From Bromus sterilis (taxonomy: Eukaryota; Streptophyta; Magnoliopsida; Poales; Poaceae): 64,000 nt of DNA. The DNA lies in contig OX465599.1 of the NCBI GenBank assembly GCA_950022295.1, positions 287,763,501 to 287,827,500 on the forward strand, written 5' to 3'. Below, piece after piece: positions 58,528 to 64,000 of the stretch. The notes beneath the pieces were generated by a model. It did no database searches and was not told the DNA's origin. It worked only from the letters and a program-made list of their open reading frames with translations. The translations under genes were made by a program, and so were the position numbers. Positions within the stretch are counted from its first letter, which is position 1. Every line of letters begins with the position of its first letter.

Positions 58528-59384
58528 ATTGTTCCGAAACCTATTTAGATAGCTCTGGAACATTTGTTAGAGGTTCCGGAAGGTCTTGGAAGTGCTCCAG
58601 AAGTGTCCGGAATGTCCCGAAACCATCCCAGTAGGTCCCGGAAGGTCCTGGAAGCTTCTAGAAGATCACGGAAGGTTCCGGGCAGTACCACCCACTCTCC
58701 CCACCCCCTAGCTTGGGGGCAAGCCACCTAGGCTTCCCTAGCCGGCCAGGAGGTGGGGGCGCCACAAAGGGGGGGGAATCCTACTTGGAGTAGGATTCCC
58801 CAATCCTATTTTGGAAGGAGTCCTAGTGGGAAACTCCTAGGAGGTTTGGATTCCAAGTTGGACTCCCCACCCCCTAGGCCGGCGCACCAAGCCCCTTGGC
58901 CACCTATATAAGGTGAGCCAAGGGGGGGGAGGACACACAAGCCCCTGCGCCCCCCCCCCCCTTGCCCTAGTTGCTAGTTGTTCCACTTTTTGACCCCGGT
59001 TTAGATTCTAATCTAGATCGGAACTCGCTAGGGTTTTCTCTCTCTATTTTTCTCGGAGGCGTTCTTCTCTGGACGGCGGAGCGCTACCGGATTGCTGTGC
59101 CGGACGCGTGGATACCGGTGGAGAGATCATAGCTTTGATCTTGCTTCGAGGATCATCTTCTTCTTCCTTGGAGAACTGTTCGAGGGAATCGACGAGGAGA
59201 TCCGTTCGTGGGAGAGATCGTGGGACGGATCGTGAGATCTTCTTCAACCCGCATCACCAACTCTTCTTCCGCTGCAATTGTTGGTGAGCATTGTCCTAAA
59301 CCTTGTATCCAATCTATCATGGATGATCTTGGGTTCTTGACTCGTAGGCACGAAATTTTTGTTTTCTACCACGTTTCGCAACAG

Positions 59385-59397
59385 TGGTATCATGAGC
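59385..59397 (+). other. copia primer-binding site (initiator tRNA-Met type)
   Basis: TGGTATCATGAGC directly after the LTR end. It differs by one inserted base from the usual TGGTATCAGAGC, complementary to initiator tRNA-Met. Confidence 0.85.
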
Positions 59398-60729
59398 GAT
59401 CCTTGATTAGATGCATGTTTAGGTAGATCATATGTTGATATGAGGCATTGATTTTCTTGTTTGCTTCCCTGTCATGTGATCTTTTCTTTGCTCGACGGCA
59501 TGATGTGATTTTGCTACAAGGTTTGAGTTTTTCCATGATCCCTCTATGCTGCTCTTAGTATGCTGGTTGCCTTGATCATGGACTACATCAAATTCCTTGG
59601 ATCTCATCTTAGTCTTGCTATAGAAATTTTTACATGAACGGGCTTGTGGATTTTATGAACTCAAATCCACACGGGGGTCACGCGTTTAACGAAGTTTGGC
59701 TTGTGGCATTAGTTTCTACACGCACCCCATATGTTAAACTAGCAACAAAAGAAGTATCGTGTTTTGTTTTGTCTAGGGTTTCTCGTTTGCCATGTAAACC
59801 TTCTTAACAACCACGATAAAATTTGCAACAACCCGTGTAGATAGCGATCTAACTCGTTTTTGCAGAGAATGCATGTGATGTGGTATAGCCTTCAAGATTT
59901 GCAATGTGTTTGTATGAGATGCTATATGATGTAATATTTTTTCGCGGCCTGCGAGCCGTGGTACGGCATGATGACTGGAGTCATATGATTGTCACTTAAT
60001 TATGGCCTGTGTGCCAGAACTGTTTAGTAACTTGAGGCAAGGCTATAGATGGAGACGAGGTGATGATCAATGATGTGAAGGTGGACCCCAACACACATGC
60101 CGAAGCCGTGAGGAGGTCCCGGCGCCAAGGACAAAAGGTGGTGGGTGGAGACTTCAACCACAGAGTCATGAAGGCAACGAAAACTTCACGACACAAAGGG
60201 CTATACCATGTCATGAATTGCATGTGATGTTAATCCCTTTGATGCACCCTTGTTTGATGCGCGGTAGTCGTGTTTTATTAGGGTGATATCTCGCAAAATA
60301 ATATCAAGTAGATAGTGTTCTCCCAACTGTAGCACCGTCTATACTATGTTTCACACCGGAGCAGGTCATGGCACATGGGTGCACACGGTGTGACGCATAA
60401 AAGGCGGGTGTGTTAAGAACACACTGCATTTGCACTTGGTTGTCTTGACGGTTTGGATAAAAGTTTGCTACCGGAACACGCCCATCGAAAGATGAACAAG
60501 AGTCACCCTTGCGTGATTGGCAAGTTGGCCTACTAATTCAGTCTAAGTCATCAGTGATGTCACATCAATGGCGGACGTCTAAACTTGGATCTTGAATCAC
60601 TTAGAATCAACTACGAGAGATGTTGGTCTAAGTGGGAGTACTTATTAAATTAATAGTATGATTAAATTAGTGCAACTTAATTATTGAACATTGTCTAAAG
60701 TGAAACTTGTGTTTATGTTGTAGATTGAA
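59398..60729 (+). mobile_element. copia untranslated leader
   Basis: About 1.3 kb between the primer-binding site and the gag ATG. No supported ORF. Long leaders of this kind are normal for BARE/Angela-type copia elements. Confidence 0.7.
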
Positions 60730-63136
60730 ATGGCCCGTGTCAATCCCCAGTTTAACTTAGGTCCGTTGATTGAGAAAGAAAAAATGAAAGCTGATGGAAG
60801 CAACTATGCAGACTGGGTTTGTTCCCTGAGAATTGTACTCAGGAGTGCTAAGAAGGACTATGTCCTGACGACACCTCTCCTAGCAGCACCGCGGCCTGAA
60901 GCCACGGTTGCTGAGCAGAATGTGCATCAGACTAAGCTTGATGATAGCACCGCAGTTCAGTGTCTTATGACTGCGTGTATGGAATCAGAGTTACAGGGGA
61001 GGTTTGAAAACACCGATCCCCACTTAATTGTTAAAGAGTTAGATGGTCTGTATGCCAAACACGCTAGAACTGAACGGTATGAGGTAACTCATGCCATGTG
61101 GAATTGCAAGATGAAGGAAGGAACACCTGTCAGTGAGCACGTGATAAAGATAATGCGCCTTGGGCAAAGGTTGACTGAGCTGGGATTTCCGGTCCCGGAA
61201 TCACTGGGTACAGATATTGTTCTCATGTCACTCCCGCCAAATTTCAAAGGCTTTGTTCAGAACTATCGCATGAACGGGATGGATAAGTCAGTTAATGAAC
61301 TTCTTGCAATGCTGAAAAATGCGGAGACTATCATGCAGGCTGACCCTAACTATACGTTGGCGGTTAGCAAGACCACCCGTTTCAAGAAGAAGGGCAAGTC
61401 CAAGGGCAAGGGCGCCGGCAAGCCTGGCGCCAAGACCAATAAACCCTCTGGTACTGGCCCTAACAAAGATACTGAGTGCTTCTACTGCAAAGCTAAAGGT
61501 CACTGGAAGAGGAACTGCAAGAAGTATCTGGCAGATAGAAAGAAGCCTGGTTTTACCAGCGAAGGTATAAAAGTTATATATGTCATAGATGTTTTTATTT
61601 CCAGCCCTCACTCTAAGTCGTGGGTATTTGACACTGGAGCTGCTGCTCATATCTGTAATTCATTACAGGGACTAAGGACAATAAGGAAGCTGGAAAGGAA
61701 TGAAGTGACGATGCGTGTCGAAAATGGAGCTACGATCTCTGCTAAAGCCGTGGGCGTCTACACTCTACATCTACCTTCAGAATTTACCATAGAATTAGAT
61801 AATTGTTATTTCGTTCCTGCTATTTGTAAGAACATTATGTACGGATCATGTTTAATCCGCGACGGTTATAATTTTAAGTCTGAGAACAATGGTTGCTCTA
61901 TTTACTTGAAGAATATGTTCTATGGTTTTGCACCTATTAAGAATGGGTTGTTTTATTTAGATCTTGAATGTAGTAACGACATCTTAAACATAAGCTCTAA
62001 ATGACTTAAGAAGGATGAAAATACCACTTACATGAGGCACTGCCGTCTGGGTCACATCGGAAAGAAACGCATGCAGAAACTTCATAAAGATGGGATTTTG
62101 CAATCTTTTCATTTCGAATCATTTGATAAGTGTGAGACTTGTCTGATGGGCAAACTGACCCGGACGCCATTCACAGGTCATGTTGAAAGGGTGACAGACT
62201 TATTGGAAATAATACATAGTGATGTGTGTGGACCGATGAGTGTACCGGCGCGCGGTGGATATCTTTACTTCGTAACTTTTACTGACGATTTGAGTAGATA
62301 TGGTTATATTTACTTAATGAAGCAAAAATCCGAAACTTTCGAAAAGTTCAAAGAATTTCAGAACAAAGTTGAGAATCATCGTGACAAGAAAATCAAATTT
62401 CTACGATCTGATCATGGTGGTGAATATCTTAGTCATGAGTTTAGAGAACACCTCATGGAGCGTGGAATCGTTTCACAGCTGACGCCACCTGGAACTCCAC
62501 AGAGAAATGGAGTGTCTGAGAGGCGTAACCGAACTTTGTTAGACATGGTGAGGTCCATGATGTCATTAACTGATCTGCCACTTTCTTTTTGGGGTTATGC
62601 GTTAGAGACTGCTGCTTTTACTTTAAATAGGCGCCGTCAAAGTCTGTGGAAACGACACCGTACGAGTTATGGAATGGGAACAAACCCAACATTTCGTTCC
62701 TGAAAATTTGGGGTTGTGATGTTAATGTAAAACGTTTACAGCCGAACAAACTCGGCCCTAAAGCAGACAAGTGCTACTTTGTAGGTTATGCCAAAGACAC
62801 CGTAGGCTATTCCTTTTACCACCCCTCCGATGGCAAAGTCTTTATTGCTAAAGGAGGAACTTTTCTTGAGAAAGAGTTTCTTAGCAAAGAGGTGAGTGGG
62901 AGGACAGTACAGCTTGATGAGGTTAGCGAACCTTCGGAACCAAGGAATGAAACGATGGAAGTTGTTCCAGCAGTCATTCCGATGAAGGAACCGGAAGCTC
63001 CTCCAAGTGATGCAGGAACTTCTGAGAAGCTAGTGACTGAACCAAGGAGATCAGGCAGAGTACGTCAGCTACCCGAGTGGTATGCTAACGAAGTATTCAT
63101 ATTGGAAGATGATGAGCCTGTGAACTACAAAGAAGT
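60730..63136 (+). pseudogene. copia gag-pol, truncated before reverse transcriptase; one stop and one frameshift
   Basis: ATG at 60730 opens MARVNPQFNLGPLIEKE. The gag region runs to about residue 220, then a basic KGKSKGKGAGKPG linker and a CCHC zinc knuckle (CFYCKAKGHWKRNC). The aspartic protease has WVFDTGAAAHICNS. TGA at 62002-62004 falls in frame where KRLKKD would be expected. The integrase follows: zinc finger HCRLGHIGKKRM with CETCLMGK, and acidic residues in IIHSDVCGPM, FLRSDHGGEY and NGVSERRNRTL. One G is missing near 62631 (NRAPSKS expected), and the frame continues as ETTPYELWNGNKPNISFLKI to EEDDEPVNYKE-like sequence. The RT domain is cut off by an LTR at 63137. Probably BARE/Angela-clade. 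Confidence 0.9.
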
Positions 63137-63997
63137 TGTCGTCGTTTAGTAACAACAGATGCCATAGGGATGGCTAAAGAGAGGGGAAGACTCGAGGGAG
63201 AAAGATGTCGATGGTGCCGGAAACGGGTTGGGCACAAGCACGGTGAAGGACACCACAATGTACCCAGGTTCGGGGCTCTCCGGAGAGATAACACCCCTAC
63301 TCCTGCTTGTCTGCTTGCTATAAATGATCTCACGAACTACAATCAATGCTCATGGAGCTGCTCAGAGGGATAAGAGACAAGCCGTGGGCATGGCTCTCCT
63401 CTTCTTCTCTACGGGTTCTACTGTGGGAAGTAAATGCGAATGGGGGAGTCCCTCTCACAGGAGGGGTACCCCGGGCTCTTATAGTGCGAGCTCGGGGTAC
63501 TACGGTCATTTCAGTCGGGGGCTGGCCCCAGCTGTCATTCTCTTGTCGGCTGGGGTCCACCGACTGCAAATCTTCGGGTTATCCGGACTTGTCAAGCGGC
63601 TGCCCATGCTGTAGCTTCTAGGTAAAGATGATGAACAGTGGAGCTGAGTCCTCTGATCTCGTCGTCATGTCTCCGGATTCAGAGGAAAAGGGTGACAACA
63701 CTCCTCTGATAGATCGGCGAAGTGACTTGGCTTACTGCCATCCGGATCTCTCGGGATCCCGCATTTATGACCTTGTACCAGAGGCGTCCAACCTGAACCA
63801 AGTCAACTCTTGAGCCGATTGAGGAGTGTGCCGATTGCGCCTGGGCCGACTGCTTGCATTCGGCATGGTCGATTGCTTGGGAGCAATCGGCCATGCGACT
63901 GCCTAGCTCGGCCCAGCAGCAGCCCAATCGGCCTCCTCCTTGTCTTGAAATGCTGCTTTCGTCTGGGTGACCCTACCCGGGTATCGTTCCCCCGACA
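63137..63997 (+). mobile_element. LTR inserted in the copia pol, probably a solo LTR
   Basis: TGTCGTCGTTTAGTAAC at the left and GTATCGTTCCCCCGACA at the right give inverted termini TGTCG/CGACA. GAAGT (63132-63136) precedes it and the window ends with GAA directly after it, the first three bases of the expected TSD. A TATA-like GCTATAAATG is near 63319. The short ORFs inside show no recognised domain. If the next two bases are GT it is a solo LTR; otherwise it could be the 5' LTR of a full element. Confidence 0.65.
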
Positions 63998-64000
63998 GAA

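Larger units (their letters stand above)
45976..59383 (+). mobile_element. copia 5' LTR, split by E3 (about 2.0 kb when joined)
   Basis: Starts TGTTGGATATATGCCCTAGA, the signature of BARE/Angela/Maximus-type copia LTRs in Triticeae. It is interrupted at 47125 by E3, resumes at 58533 and ends CGTTTCGCAACA at 59383. A TATA box in CACCTATATAAGG lies at 58905-58912. The segment 58540-58700 holds many short TCCGGAAGGT-type near-repeats. The 3' LTR is not in the window. AAAGT (45971-45975) would be the left TSD. Confidence 0.85.

Overview
The window is plant nuclear DNA from a large, repeat-rich genome. The nested Ty3/gypsy and Ty1/copia LTR retrotransposons, a BARE/Angela-like copia LTR that opens with TGTTGGATATATGCCC, and a CACTA transposon with TIR CACTACTAGGAAACTG together point to a Triticeae grass (wheat, Aegilops, barley or rye type). 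I found no intact host gene. Essentially every base belongs to a transposable element, and boundaries were set mainly by target-site duplications (TSDs) read on both sides of each insertion.

Layout. An old minus-strand gypsy pol remnant (45473-45975) lies between two nests. The left nest is built on an Athila-like gypsy element (here 'H': pol 26380-28790, third ORF near 42012-42292, 3' LTR 44065-45472). H is interrupted by three insertions: 'E1', a non-autonomous gypsy that runs off the left edge and ends with its LTR at 24623-26379; 'E2', a complete element of the same family (29004-37304, TSD CCTAC); and a 4.5-kb solo LTR (37516-42006, TSD CTTCC). E1 itself carries a long-LTR 3' end (1-2094), a solo E-family LTR (2831-4446), a 10.4-kb CACTA element (5220-15614, TSD TGG), and a long LTR (16264-24551, TSD TGTCA). 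That long LTR was tandemly duplicated and then received a truncated, reverse-oriented E-family element (20039-23229). The right nest is built on a copia element (LTR 45976-59383; gag-pol from 60730). Its LTR is split by 'E3' (47126-58527, TSD ATTGT), which in turn holds a 3.2-kb solo LTR (54123-57289, TSD GTCAC). The copia pol is cut at the right edge by another LTR (63137-63997, TSD GAAGT with only GAA visible).

Function. The CACTA element encodes a TNP2-type transposase, a second multi-exon protein with a degenerate C48/Ulp1-like C-terminal region, and a small protein combining an RNase H1-type hybrid-binding (viroplasmin-like) domain with a C-terminal membrane segment. The first two genes are pseudogenes carrying nonsense and frameshift lesions. 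Both have a noncoding leader with a 5' UTR intron, and both introns carry the same hairpin-forming sequence with a paired base change between copies. The E family encodes only gag and protease, so it presumably depended on polymerase and integrase from another gypsy element. The H pol is of a suitable type but is itself dead.
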